A stretch of 64,000 nucleotides of DNA from Apodemus sylvaticus (taxonomy: Eukaryota > Chordata > Mammalia > Rodentia > Muridae). This document shows, piece after piece, positions 1 to 10,269 of this stretch. Each line of letters begins with the position of its first letter. The stretch's first letter is position 1. Both the position numbers and the translations under genes were made by a program. The notes below the pieces were generated by a model. The model was not told the DNA's origin. It was given only the letters and a program-made list of their open reading frames with translations, and did not search any database. The stretch is from contig NC_067473.1 of assembly GCF_947179515.1 (NCBI RefSeq), positions 101,149,782-101,213,781 on the forward strand, given 5' to 3'.

Positions 1-209
1 TGACTTGCTCAGTTTGTTTTCTTACACAAGCTAAGACCACCTGCTCACAGTGGCAATACCCACAGTTGACTGGACCCTACCAATTATTAATCAAGAAAAT
101 TCCCCATAGACACGTGGACAGCCAACCTAATGGAGGCAGTTCCTCAATTGAGGTTTCCTCTTCTTAAGTAATTTGGGCTTGTGTCAAGTTGACAAAAACT
201 AACCAGCAT
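1..209 (-). mobile_element. MaLR (MT-type) LTR fragment
   Basis: The stretch ends in the antisense form of the MT-family LTR start (gtgtcaagttgacaaaaac). Before it comes the typical 'ggaggcagttcctcaattgagg' type segment. The 5' part lies outside the window, so this is a partial copy. Family assignment is from memory of the consensus. Confidence 0.6.
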
Positions 210-500
210 GGTTTCCCAAAGGAAAATGTACCTAAGCAGAAAAATACTTCCTAAACATGTGACTCTGCAGGGTCTCCACATATGCATGTTATGCCCTAGA
301 AATGAGAAATAGTAAATACGCTAGTGGTCTGGCCTATATGCTAGATACAGACTTAAAATTGTCCCCTTGTCCATGTCAAATCTATGCTGCCAGAAATAAG
401 ATCCAGACAATTTAAGTAGAACTCAGATCTCTGTCTGTCATGTTCCGTATCTCCCCTAGAAGGCAAAATTGTGTTGGGAATGTTTTTTTGTTTTTGTTGC

Positions 501-610
501 TTTTTTTTTTTTTTTTTTTTAAATCTTATGTTTTGAGACATGTTTTCACCATATATCCAAGCTGGCCTCAGATTCACAACCACACTGCTGTCTCTGCCTT
601 CTGGAATACA
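501..610 (-). mobile_element. Old B1-like SINE, antisense
   Basis: A 20-nt T run is followed by a weak match to the antisense B1 body (gagacatgttttcacc, then ccaagctggcctcagatt). Divergence is high, so subfamily and exact ends are unclear. Confidence 0.4.
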
Positions 611-794
611 TCTACATACTAACGAAATGGATTCTTTTTCTTCTATTTGCTCTTTACTATTCTCAAGTTGCTATGAACCCCATCCTGGCATCATTGACTA
701 TCTGAGATTGATTGTATCTTATCTACAAAGTGAACTAAAATAATAGAAAAAAAACTCTTCTACAAAAAACAAAACAAAAACAAAAACCCCAAAA

Positions 795-950
795 AACCTG
801 TATGGGCTGTCAGGTTGGGCCACAGGTAGAAGCACTTTCCAACCAGCCTGATGACCTGAGTTTGATCTCCATGGTAGAAGTAGAGAAGTGATTCTTTGGC
901 CTCCACTTGGGCACCATGGGACATACATCTACACAATAATTAAATAAAAA
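795..950 (+). mobile_element. B2/B3-family SINE, diverged
   Basis: Contains the B3-like middle (gatgacctgagtttgatctcc) and 3' part (ctccacttgggcaccatggg), then an AATAAA-rich tail. The tRNA-like head is poorly preserved. It could also be a B4 relative. Confidence 0.5.
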
Positions 951-956
951 TGTGAT

Positions 957-1131
957 TTTTTTTTTTTGTTTTTTGTTTTTTGTTTTTTTGTTTTTTGAGA
1001 CAGGGTTTCTCTGTATAGCCTGGCTGTCCTGGAACTCACTCTGTAGACCAGGCTGGCCTTGAAATCAGAAATCCTCCTGCCTCTTGCCTCCCAAGTGCTG
1101 GGATTACAGGTGTGTGCCACCACACCTAGCT
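957..1131 (-). mobile_element. B1 SINE
   Basis: B1 is a 7SL RNA-derived Pol III retroposon mobilised by L1 proteins. This antisense copy has its A-tail as a T-rich tract at 957-997. The full body follows, from gagacagggtttctctgtat to the 7SL-like end near 1131 (ccaccacacctagc). Confidence 0.95.
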
Positions 1132-1618
1132 GTAATATTTTTTCAATGACTTCAAAATGTAGCCAAAGAAATGAGAACAAACCTCAGGGTTTTGGCGCCT
1201 CACTCTTTAACCACTAGTTCTGGGATAATGTAAAAAGTTTAGAGCTGATGTGAATCTAGTCCCTTTCCCGGACATAGGGTCTGGAGAGGGATGGAGACTG
1301 CCAGGGGAGGGGGAGGGCGGGGGCAGACCCGAACACAATGTGTAGCCCTCTACTCTCTCCCACTGGCCACAATGCAGTCACTTACCCAACCTAACAGTCA
1401 GAAAGGGCACAAACTACGATCTGTCTAGGCTCCTAAGAATGGCATGGTGGACCCTCTCCCACATCACTTCATTGATGTCACAGAACCCAAGAGAAGTTCT
1501 GAGTTTGGGAGCACAACACTTTAAAAACCCAGAGTGGAGTGCCAGGCTGTAAACCAAGGATTTGCTCAGAGTCTTGTGAACTAGATGCACTGGCTGGGAC
1601 AAAGGGACCAACAAGACA
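1132..1618. other. Intergenic, no feature recognised
   Basis: Single-copy-looking DNA. A short G-rich patch occurs at about 1293-1325. The open frames here have no recognisable protein features. Confidence 0.5.
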
Positions 1619-1893
1619 AATAAAGGAAGAAGAGATTTGTTGTGGCCCACAGCTTGAAGGTCCAGTCCATTGCAGCGGATCTCATCTCGTGCACCACCAG
1701 GAAGCAGGGAGGTGAACGATGGAGCTCAGCTCACTCTCCTCTCTTTATTCAGCCTCAGACCCCAGCCCCAAGGTTCTTGGAGAGAGCCTTGCTGTGTCAA
1801 TTAACCTAATCTAGCACCCTGCCCCCAACACACATACTCAGAGTCTCTTAGGTGATTTAGAACTTGTCGAATTGACAATGTTAACTTCTTTGG
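1619..1893 (-). mobile_element. MaLR (MT-type) LTR fragment
   Basis: Antisense MT LTR landmarks occur in order: gcccacagcttgaaggtcc, then caggaagcagggaggtg, ctttattcagcctcagaccc, cagccccaaggttc, caattaacctaatctag and cttgtcgaattgacaatg. Divergence from consensus is substantial. Confidence 0.65.
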
Positions 1894-2068
1894 GCTGTGT
1901 GCAGTCAGGCACTTGCCTTCTTCAACCAAAAAGGAAGATGTGATGTTTATCCTCTGAAATGAACAGACTGGCTGTGCACTTGGAAGCACTTGGTCTGTCT
2001 CACAGCTCATAGCTGATAACTCATCCTTAAAACGGGAGAGAGGAGGCACCCTGTTCTGGATAGTTTCA

Positions 2069-2447
2069 TGTCAATTTGACATGAGCGAAAGTCATCTCAG
2101 GGGAGGGAACCTCAATTAAGAAAATGCCTCTCTAAGATGAGCTGTACACAGCCTGTAGGCTATTCTCTGAATTTGTCGTTGGTGAAAGAGGACCCAGCCC
2201 ATTGTTGGTAGAGCCATCCCTGAGCTGGTGGTCCTGGGTTCTATAAGCAAGGTTGGCAAGCCATTTAGAGAAAGCCAGTAAGTGGCGTTCGTCCATGGCC
2301 TCTGCCTTGGCTGCTGCCTCCAGCTTCCTGCCCTGACTTCCTTGGAAGGTAAACTGTGATATGGAAGTATAAGTATAATAAACACTTTTCTCCCCAACTT
2401 GTTTTTTGATTACAGTGTTTAATCGCAGCAATAGAAACACTAACACA
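2069..2447 (+). mobile_element. MaLR (MT-type) solo LTR
   Basis: Starts tgtcaatttgacatgagc and ends in ctaacaca, the TG...CA form expected of an LTR. The body holds the family's 'cccagcccattg' and 'ggtggtcctgggttctataa' segments and an AATAAA-type signal near 2377. No clean 5-bp duplication is visible at the ends. Confidence 0.75.
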
Positions 2448-2450
2448 TCC

Positions 2451-3058
2451 TGTAGGAATCTGACATACTAAACGTAGCAGAATTTTCCCTGTCCAATCAC
2501 TTTAAATATTGATAAAACAAGAAGCCTGTGATTGGACAGGGAAAAGGTGGCAGAACAAAGAGTTGCAGAGATGGACACAGGACACAGGAGAAGAGAGGAA
2601 GGAAGCAAACACGGAGAACGAACAGGATGATTCAGATTCCATGTGGTTTTAAATAGCCACAGGTAGCTATAACATCATATAGGGATAGAATAATTGGGGT
2701 AACATGTCTAATCTAGGTGGGCAGCTTGTACCATTATCACTTGGCCCCAAATTTATTGTGTGGGCATCTTGTGTATTGAGAATGTATTGATATGTAAATC
2801 TGACTGATTAATTTTAAGCCTCTAGAGTTTTGATTTTACCTGGGAATTGTAACAGCTAATTGCGAGGTGTGCGGTCTTTGCATGGGGCTGGCATGGCAAT
2901 GACCTGCCAAGGGAACTTAGCAAGTCTGGTGGAGACCTCTTAGGAGCTCTGGCCCAGAGAGTCTGCCGAGAACACCCTGCTGAAGCTATGTGGTGCGCTG
3001 GTACCCGGCGTAGCGGGAACTTGCTGACTTGATGATCCTTTTGATATTTCCTGCAACA
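2451..3058 (+). mobile_element. ERVK-like solo LTR, diverged
   Basis: The 3' half resembles the LTR at 7713-8749. Both share ggggctggcatgg followed by cctgcca-gggaac, and both end 'tgcaaca'/'cgcaaca'. The start, near tgtaggaatctg, is inferred. An 18-bp inverted repeat lies near the 5' end. Confidence 0.5.
2483..2545. repeat. Perfect 18-bp inverted repeat, 27-nt loop
   Basis: The left arm at 2483-2500 (ttttccctgtccaatcac) is an exact reverse complement of the right arm at 2528-2545 (gtgattggacagggaaaa). The loop is AT-rich. Each arm contains a CCAAT/ATTGG pentamer. Confidence 0.92.
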
Positions 3059-3402
3059 CTAAGTGCAAGTCAAATAGCTGAGACTTACTGTGTTCCACCA
3101 CTTCTTCTCAGTCCCAGACTGCTGGTGACCATATTTGAACACACCCTAGGTAGGATTCTTCTTTGGGGAAAGCAAACAGATTGGAGAAAGTGAGGGGGCT
3201 CAGCTCTGCCTCTCACCCACAGGGGCCCCGCCCACCCAGAAAACTAACTGCCAATGAGTTGTTTGGCATTTCACATATATTACCCCCATAAACAGAGAGC
3301 CAAGATACTCTAAAAAATTAAAACACATAGCTAATTGGAGAAACAAAACCCGAACTAAGCAAATAGAAAATGATCACAAGTTGCCCAAACTTGTGGTCTC
3401 AA
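3059..3402. other. Intergenic, no feature recognised
   Basis: No repeat family or convincing coding signal was seen. A short GC-rich patch (ggggccccgcccaccc) lies near 3223. Confidence 0.5.
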
Positions 3403-3566
3403 TTTTTTGTTTTGTTTTTGTTTTTGTTTTTGAAGACAGGGTTTCTCTGTGTAGCCCTGGCTGTCCTGGAACTCACTCTATAGACCAGGCTGGCCTCGAA
3501 CTCAGAAATCTGCCTGCCTCTGCCTCCCAAGTGCTGGGATTACAGACGTGTGCCACCACGTCCAGC
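3403..3566 (-). mobile_element. B1 SINE
   Basis: Antisense copy. A (TTTTTG)n-type tail comes first, then the nearly complete body ending accacgtccagc. Little diverged. Confidence 0.95.
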
Positions 3567-3710
3567 TTGAGGTCTCAATTCTTAGGAGTTAGAACTCTGG
3601 CAGGATAATTCTCACAAATCCAAGATCACACAGCAAATTCAAGGTCACATAGCAAGCTCCAGGTCAGTCAGGGTCAGAGCGAGACCCTGTCTCATAAAAA
3701 CAAAGTGGAG

Positions 3711-3891
3711 CCGGGCGGTGACGGCGCACGCCTGGAATCCCAGCACTCTGGGAGGCAGAGGCAGGGGCAGGCAGATTTCTGAGTTCGAGGCCAGCCTGGT
3801 CTACAGAGTCAGTTCCAGGACAGCCAGGGCTATACAGAGAAACCCTATCTCAACAAAAACAAATCTAAAAAACCAAAAAAAAAAAAAAAAA
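3711..3891 (+). mobile_element. B1 SINE
   Basis: Starts gccgggcggtgacggcgcac and ends in a pure A run. A 6-nt duplication (ggcaggggcagg) is visible in the 'gaggcaggc' segment. Confidence 0.95.
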
Positions 3892-4470
3892 TGTGGAACA
3901 AACAAGCTCATGTGGAGAGGAAACCCACTCCAAGAGAGTGCAAAGATAAAAGGCTCTTTAGGGCAGACTGCTATAATTAATATTTTCAGGGTGATCACAC
4001 AAAAAGAACAGGAGAAAAGTCACATTGCAGGTGTACTAGCCCCTGGGGATGGAACGGGAAGGGTCAGGAGTTCAAGGTCATGTACATAGTAAGGTGGAGG
4101 CCAGCCTGGGCTGCAGGAGAGCCGAATCACCTTTAAAGAGCAACAATCAAAATTGTACCAGTTTTCCAACAGAATGAGTGTTTTTAGTTTGGGTGGGAGG
4201 GGAAATCATTGCCAATTTAAGATTCTGTACTTAGTAGTAACAATATCATTTAAACATGAGAAGAGCCTCAGCTAATTCTTAAATGATTCAAGAAAAAAAG
4301 TATGCGTATATAATCTAGAGAAAAGATGCATTTCCTATCTGCTTCTCTGCTTAGGTAAAGAGTAAACCAAAGATGTGATAGGGAAATTAGGGTAAAATAT
4401 TAACTATTAGTTCCTTCTAAGAAAAGTGAGGAAAGAGAAAACAGATTTTTGCTTGTATGTTTGCTTGTTT
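3892..4470. other. Intergenic with a SINE-like remnant
   Basis: Mostly unassigned AT-rich DNA. A short stretch near 4060-4125 (ggccagcctgggctgcagg) resembles an old 7SL-derived SINE in plus orientation, but it is too short to classify. Confidence 0.4.
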
Positions 4471-4612
4471 GTTTTTTAAGATAGAGACTATGTATCCCTG
4501 ACTATCAGGAATTTGCTTTGTAGACCAGGCTGGCCTTAAACCTGGAGATCCACCTGTCTCTAGCCTCTGCCTCCCAATTGCTGGGATTAAAGCTATGGGC
4601 TACCAGGCATGA
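4471..4612 (-). mobile_element. B1 SINE, diverged
   Basis: The antisense body is recognisable (gtagaccaggctggcctt, then gcctcccaattgctgggatt). Many substitutions indicate an old copy. Confidence 0.8.
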
Positions 4613-4974
4613 GATTTATCCAGAGTTTGCCTCTGTGCTGGTTTCCTGAGTAGCCTCTGTGGAACTGGACATGGTCCCTGTACACAAGGAAGTAAAAGAA
4701 GTAAGTATATCTAAGGGATAAAGAAAAAAGGGATCATTCAAAACGAGGGCAGGGACAAAAAAATCCCACAGAGCACAGAAGGGTCCAGGGTAACAGCTCT
4801 GCAGTGCAGCCTGGCCCAATCTGGAACAAGGCGGCTAAGGGCAAAAGGGTTATTTCCAACACAGCGTAGGACCTGTAGTATTTGAAGTAGTTCTATAGTG
4901 TTGGGGCTTTGGAGATGAGTAAGTGGATGGCCACGGAAAATATAAATAAAAAGTATGAGTTAATAATTTTGTTT

Positions 4975-5081
4975 TAGTTTTGTGTTTGGTTATCTAGGCT
5001 GGATTTGAACTCACACAGATCTGCCTACCTCTAAGTCCCTAGTGCTGGGATTAAAGGTATAAACCACTAAGCCAGCCTGTG
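4975..5081 (-). mobile_element. B1 SINE fragment, diverged
   Basis: The T-rich start is followed by ggctggatttgaactcac, agtgctgggattaaaggt and ccactaagccagcc. The central part is shortened. Confidence 0.65.
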
Positions 5082-5337
5082 AATTAATTATTAGCTCCAG
5101 AGGAAATGAATAGTTACACTAGAAAGAAAATATAAATTTTGTGGTTCAACCATGAAAAAGATTTATATGAATATATAATGTAATAGGGAAATGGTGTAAG
5201 AAAGAAGATATGAAAGGTCATTCTATGGCAAAAAATTAATATGTAATTTATAAGATGGAAAAAATCAAGAAAAGCAATAGAAAAATATTCTTCAAAAATA
5301 TAGATATAGATAAAAAAGAAATGCCAAAAATATAAAT

Positions 5338-5572
5338 GAGGAAGATGGCTCTGAAAATAAAGTGTTTGCTGTTCAAGACAGAGGAGTTAAGTTCAGCCCC
5401 TAGCACCAGTAATCCCAGAGACAGGAGGATCCCTGGGACTTGTTACCCAAGGATAACCCAGTCTGTGAGCTTCTGGTACAATGAGAGACTCTGTCTCAAC
5501 AAAGAAAGTAGTGAGTGATTGGGAAACAATCCAGCATCAACCTCTGACCACATCCACACAGGAACAAGCACA
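5338..5572 (+). mobile_element. B4-type (tRNA-headed) SINE, diverged
   Basis: A tRNA-derived head (gaggaagatggctctg) is followed by B1-like sequence (agtaatcccagagacagg, then gagactctgtctcaac). It runs into the CA microsatellite. It could be a B3 relative. Confidence 0.45.

Positions 5573-5573
<1 letters not shown>

Positions 5574-5607
<34 letters not shown>
5574..5607. repeat. (CA)n microsatellite
   Basis: A pure CA tract of about 17 units, forming the 3' tail of the SINE before it. Confidence 0.95.
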
Positions 5608-5608
<1 letters not shown>

Positions 5609-5972
5609 GCAAGGAAATGAGGAAAGAAGGCAAGTAGGCAAGCTGGCTGGCTAGATTGAAGGGAGTAGTCTCTGGGAAATGGGATGAGGGTTGGCTGGAG
5701 TAAGTGTGGATGTGGAACAGGGTTTGTCTTGGGAAGTTCTGCTGTATGTTTGTCAGTTTGTGCCACTTTATCAGCATTGCCTTCACTCTCAGAATTGTCC
5801 TAGTGGGAATAAAATTCTGACATGCACCCCACCTATGTTAACTGTGTGTTACCTCTATAAGGGTAAAAGAAAAGAAAAGAATGGTTGGACTATGAATAGT
5901 CTTCTGTTTAGTCTTTAAACTCAGCCTGATTATTTCTTTCTGTCTTTTGCCCCACAGTCTTCCTGACCCCTC

Positions 5973-6083
5973 TTTTTGAGACAAGGTTTCATTCTGTAGC
6001 ACAGGTGGTCTCTAACTCAAGGTCCTCCTAACTTAGCTTCCCCAGTGCTGGGGCTACAGATGTGGGTCAGCATACATGGCTGC
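5973..6083 (-). mobile_element. B1-like SINE, old
   Basis: tttgagacaaggtttcattc, then tcaaggtcctcctaac and agtgctggggctacag follow the antisense 7SL-SINE order with heavy divergence. Confidence 0.5.
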
Positions 6084-6204
6084 CTTTGACATTTTTTTCC
6101 CTTAAACTTAGTTCAAGTAATACAAGTAATGTATCAGAAATAGAGCAAGGTCTGCCTCTGAGCATTGTTTCTTTTACTATCTCACTTAATCTCTGTCTCT
6201 GTCT

Positions 6205-6330
6205 CTCTTTCAACACTGGGTTTCTCTGTGTACCCCTGACTGTCCTGAACTCACACTATAGACCAGGCTGGCTACACAGAGAGCCTCTGCCTCGGAGTGC
6301 TGAGCTTCAAGACACCACTGCCTGCCTCTC
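6205..6330 (-). mobile_element. B1 SINE, diverged
   Basis: ctgggtttctctgtgtaccc and tatagaccaggctggc match antisense B1. The segment between ggctggc and gcctctgcctc is rearranged or deleted. Confidence 0.7.
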
Positions 6331-6528
6331 TCATTTAATCTTTTTAACAACTTGAGTAGAGATTTTATCTCATTTTATGGGTGGTAAAAATGAGGTCAAG
6401 GCAGAGTTCCACAGCTTCAAAACGGTTATTCTCCCTGCACAGGAGGTCACAGGGAGTATAGACTTTGGGTCTGGTTAATTCTGTATCCCCCCCTCTCCCC
6501 CCCCAAGTTCTTTAAAAGAAAGTTTTTG

Positions 6529-6895
6529 TCTGGAGAGATGACTCAGCAGTTAAGAGCACTGTCTGCTAGTTGGGCGTTGGTGGTGCATGCCTTTAATCCC
6601 AGTGCTTGGGAGGCAGAGGCAGGCAGATTTCTGAGTTAGAGCCAGCCTGGTCTACAGAGTGAGTTCCAGGACAGCCAGGGCCACACAAAAAAAACCTTGT
6701 CTCAAAAAAACAAAAACAAGAGCAAAAAAACAAAACAAAACAAAAAAGCACTGACTGCTTTTCTAAAGGTCCTGAGTTCAATTCCCAGCAACTACATGGT
6801 GGTTCACAACACTTGTAGCGGGATCTGATGTCTTCTGGTGTGTCTGAAGACAGCCAACAGCAGTGTATTCATACATAAAGGAAAATTTTAATAAG
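6529..6895 (+). mobile_element. B2 SINE split by a B1
   Basis: The tRNA-derived head (gtctggagagatgactcag) lies at 6529-6567. The rest (ctgagttcaattcccagcaa ... gtgtctgaagacagc) lies at 6748-6895. The interruption is a B1 with its own target-site duplication. Confidence 0.88.
6568..6747 (+). mobile_element. B1 SINE nested in the B2
   Basis: Flanked by gcactgtctgct (6556-6567) and gcactgactgct (6748-6759), a 12-bp duplication of B2 sequence with one mismatch. This fixes the order of insertion as B2 first, then B1. Confidence 0.93.
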
Positions 6896-6997
6896 TTAAG
6901 AAAAAAAGATAAAGGGCGAGAAGGACAAAAAAATCTGAATTCCATTATCTTTTAAATAATAAATACAATTGCATTTTAGGAAATGCCTTTTACTTTG

Positions 6998-7134
6998 TTT
7001 GTTTGTTTGTTTGTTTCTCTGTGTATCCCTGGCTGTCCTGGAACTCACTCTGTGGACCAGGCTGGCCTCGAACTCAGAAATCGGCCTGCCTCTGCTTCCC
7101 GAGTGCTGGGATTACAGGCGTGCAGCGCCGCCAC
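6998..7134 (-). mobile_element. B1 SINE
   Basis: The tail is (TTTG)n at 6998-7016, running directly into tctctgtgtatccctggctg, so the usual gagacagggt start is missing. The end is altered to gtgcagcgccgccact. Confidence 0.9.
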
Positions 7135-7154
7135 TCACTGCCTTTTACTTTTTT

Positions 7155-7199
7155 GTATGTGTGTGTGTTTGTGTGTATTTGTGTGTGTTTGTGTGTGTA
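7155..7199. repeat. Imperfect (TG)n tract
   Basis: Alternating TGTGTG and TTTG units, not pure. Confidence 0.85.
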
Positions 7200-7284
7200 T
7201 TATGTGGAGGCCAGAGGCCAACTTAGGGTGTTTTCCTTTATCTCTCTTAATCTTATTATTTATTATTGTTGTTTTTTATGTTTT

Positions 7285-7425
7285 TTTAGGCAGGATCTCA
7301 CGATATAGGCCTGGCTCACCTGAAACTCCCTATGTATAAGACCAGGCTGGCCATATACCTATAGAGATCCACCTGCTTCTGCCTCCCAAATTCTGGAATT
7401 ACAAGTATGTGCCAATATGTCTGGC
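7285..7425 (-). mobile_element. B1 SINE, old
   Basis: caggatctcacgatatagg, ataagaccaggctggcc and ctgcctcccaaattctggaa match antisense B1 with many substitutions. Confidence 0.65.
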
Positions 7426-7434
7426 TTTTCTTTA

Positions 7435-7616
7435 TTTTTTGAGATAGGGTCTGTCCCCAAACCTGGGGCTCATTAATTGAATAGATTGGCCTGTTATAGC
7501 TCCACGGCTCCACCCTCAGCGTTAGAGTATTAGGCACGTACTTTTCCATGGATTCTGGGGCTCCAAACTCATGGCTGTGTAACAAGCAGTTACCCACTGA
7601 CTGACCTCCCCAGCCC
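7435..7616 (-). mobile_element. tRNA-headed SINE (B4/RSINE type), antisense
   Basis: Starts with tttttgagatagggtctgtc, as in a 7SL-like tail part, and ends with actgacctccccagcccc, the reverse complement of a tRNA-like SINE head. The middle is not classified. Confidence 0.45.
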
Positions 7617-8030
7617 CTTGCTAATACAAATCTAAAATTAGAAGCACCCTGTAAATGTTTAAGTTATCTACTCTTTTTCCTTCTTCTCTAAACACTATTT
7701 TGGACAGGATTCTGTTGTGGACGGCTCTGTGCTGCTTGTATTTTTATGTTAATTATGCTCCCCCAGAAAGGCTGGTCTGAAATGAGGGATGAGTCATATA
7801 CCCAGGAGGCTTCTTGTGAACCTCTGAATGAATAAATGGACCAATCACTGGGCGAAGAGGCTGGACTTCCGGGATGGAGGAAGAGAGGAAGCCGGAGGGA
7901 GGTATGTTCTTTTGGACAGGGATAGTGTGAGGACAAGATGTAGCTATGAGTGTCTCCTGGATTCAATGGTGGTCAGGATTCGCCACCGGAAGATTTAGAT
8001 TTAATAAGGCTTACAAGATTAGGATTTTAG

Positions 8031-8215
8031 CCGGGCAGTGGTGGGGCACGCCTGTAATCCCAGCACTCTGGGAGGCAAAGGCAGGCGGATTTCTGAGTTC
8101 CAGGCCAGCCTGGTCTACAGAGTGAGTTCCAGGACAGCCAGGGCTACACAGAGAAACCCTGTCTCGAAAAAACCAAATCCAAAAAAACCAACCAAACAAA
8201 CAAACAAAAAACAAA
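8031..8215 (+). mobile_element. B1 SINE nested in the LTR
   Basis: Flanked by a perfect 15-bp duplication, agattaggattttag, at 8016-8030 and 8216-8230. The body is nearly consensus, suggesting a fairly recent insertion. Confidence 0.96.
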
Positions 8216-8560
8216 AGATTAGGATTTTAGTTGTTGCTCGACCAGCAATTGGGTTACCACTGTTTCTGAACTAAGTTTGTGTTGCGTTTTCCTTCACGCA
8301 GCAGCTCGTCTGGGTTCAAGAGAGAAAGGTTTGGTGGCTAAGCGTGAGTTTGCCTGATGTGCACCACAAAGGCCGTGGAAGATTTGAAGCTTGGGGTTGG
8401 CATGGTGGCAACCTGCCAGTGGGAACCTGGCGAGCTGGGTAGAGAGATTGTGGAGTTCTGAGTCAGTCTTCATGAGATAAAAACAGGCTGGTCATTGCCT
8501 GCCGGTGCATGGCAGACCAGGCCGCCCCGGTGGTAGCACAGGAACCCGGCCAGGTTCTTT

Positions 8561-8720
8561 ATTTTCTTTTTCTTTTTCTTTTTTCTCGAGACAGGGTTTC
8601 TCTGTATAGCCTGGCTGTCCTAGAACTCACTCTGTAGACCAGGTTGGCCTCAAACTCAGAAATCCACCTGCCTCTGCCTCCCAGAGTGCTCGGATTACAG
8701 GTGTGCGCCACCACACCTGG
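8561..8720 (-). mobile_element. B1 SINE nested in the LTR
   Basis: Antisense copy with a pyrimidine-rich tail (tttctttttctt). Flanks are ccaggttcttt (8550-8560) and ccagcttcttt (8721-8731), an 11-bp duplication with one mismatch. Confidence 0.93.
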
Positions 8721-8914
8721 CCAGCTTCTTTTTAATACTTCCCGCAACAGGAGTCTATGACTAGAACCATTTGACTGTCTGTTCCTTTTAGTAGATGTGT
8801 AATGCTAAATCATTTCTGTTATTTTATCTGATTAGTTCTCATGTTGTTTTGGTTTGGTTTTTAACTGCTGTGATAAAAGCAACTCAAGACAGAAGAGCAG
8901 AAGGCTGTTTTGTT

Positions 8915-9200
8915 TAGATTTTTTTTTTTTTGTTTTGTTTTGTTTTTGGCTCACAGTTGAAGGAGGTACAGACAGTCCTTCATGGTGGGGGAAATGTGGG
9001 GCAGAGGCTTGAGGTGGCAGCTTATGGCCACAGCCAAGAAGCAGAGTGATGAACGCTGGTGCTCCACTGGCTGCTGCTGCTCCTCCTCCTCTTCCTCCTT
9101 ATTTTTTTTCCTGCTTATTCCACTCAATACCCCAGTCCATGGAATGGAGCCACATTCAAGATTATGGGCCTGTATGGGGGCCGGGGGAAGGCTTCCCACA
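8915..9200 (-). mobile_element. MaLR (MT-type) LTR fragment
   Basis: ggctcacagttgaaggaggt, then gaagcagagtgatgaacgct and ccccagtccatggaatggag match the antisense MT LTR order. A CTGCTG/CCTCCT-rich patch interrupts it at about 9072-9100. Confidence 0.6.
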
Positions 9201-9260
9201 GAGATCTCTGGCCCACAGAAATCTCTTTCCACTGCTGCGTTTGGTTCTACCCCTGTCTCC

Positions 9261-10210
9261 ACTGTGCCATCTCAATTGCTTCATGTTGCCCTGCGCTGAG
9301 TCGGGCGGGGCTGGACCGATGAGAGGCCGACTAGCCAGGGAGGCATTTGAGGGCGCTTCAGATGGTGTTTCAGCAGAGCAGACCAATTCCCTATGACAGA
9401 AACTCTCAGACAGAGTAGTTCTTGCACACCTTTAATCCTTCTGGATAGGATTCTTATATACAGTTTTGAGGTGGCTTAGGGTCTGACAGCAGGTACTTCT
9501 CATTGGCTTGGTCTGAGAGCTTGGGGAAACCTTATTTGCATGTGGGAGGGTTTGGTGCTGCTCCTACATGACTGATGGCCACAGACCTCTGTGTGTGTGT
9601 GTGTGGGGGGGGGGTCGTGGGAGGCTGTAGCTGCGACAGGAGCCAAGGGGTGTGGCCAAACACCTGCCTTTCTTTGCAGGTGACAGCAGTCTCTGAGGTT
9701 TTAAGCCTGAGCTGACCAGGGACCAGGCTGCCTATGCACAGCTCACCACCCCACACCAGCTGGGTTTTCTTTTTTCAGTTAAACCTCTTTGGAATCTCCC
9801 TCATAGCTATAGCCACTACTTTGGTTGGTTCCTAGGTGATTCTAAACTTAGCAATGAAGACTAATCATCACCTGTGAGTTTTTCTTTCTATTAGCTCTGC
9901 CCTTAAGGCAAAATGTTACACACATCTTTGCATCTGTGTCCAATAATTTCCTCAAGATAAAGTCCCTGAAGAAAGCTTCCTGTTCCAAAGATCACTCATT
10001 GGCGGGATCTTCTAACTCACATCGTAGATTACCTTCCTGGGAAGCTGTCCACATCTACCAAGAGAGGACATGTGCCCACATGCCACCTTACCCAGCGTGT
10101 CTACTTTCACTGCTGTGTCTGTCTGTCCTAAGAGTTAAACCACCTAGGGAACAAGGCAAAGGGCTGGGAATTGAGGCAATGGAAACAAATGAAGTCAAAA
10201 TTGTTTTTTG

Positions 10211-10212
<2 letters not shown>
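9261..10212. other. Intergenic, no element recognised
   Basis: No named repeat was recognised apart from a short TGTG/G-run patch at 9590-9614. The open frames here lack domain-like features. Part of it (9400-9780) could be an unfamiliar LTR. Confidence 0.4.
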
Positions 10213-10263
<51 letters not shown>

Positions 10264-10269
10264 CCCCCC
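10213..10269. repeat. (CT)n microsatellite followed by a C run
   Basis: About 24 CT units followed by 8-9 C residues. Confidence 0.95.

Larger units (their letters stand above)
7713..8749 (+). mobile_element. ERVK-type solo LTR with two nested B1s
   Basis: Begins tgttgtggacgg and ends cccgcaaca, so it has TG...CA ends. It is flanked by ggattc (7707-7712) and ggagtc (8750-8755), a 6-bp duplication with one mismatch, which is the length expected for class II ERVs. Subtracting the two B1s leaves about 690 bp. There are no internal gag/pol sequences, so it is a solo LTR. Confidence 0.75.

Noticed and set aside
5574..5607. CA, CT and TTTA tracts as possible CRISPR or satellite arrays
   Set aside because: Simple microsatellites without spacers, in a mammalian genome.
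8038..8274. Frames of the type HACNPSTLGGRGRRISEFEASLVYRVSSRTARA and their antisense forms
   Set aside because: These are translations of B1 SINEs and recur wherever a B1 lies; not genes.
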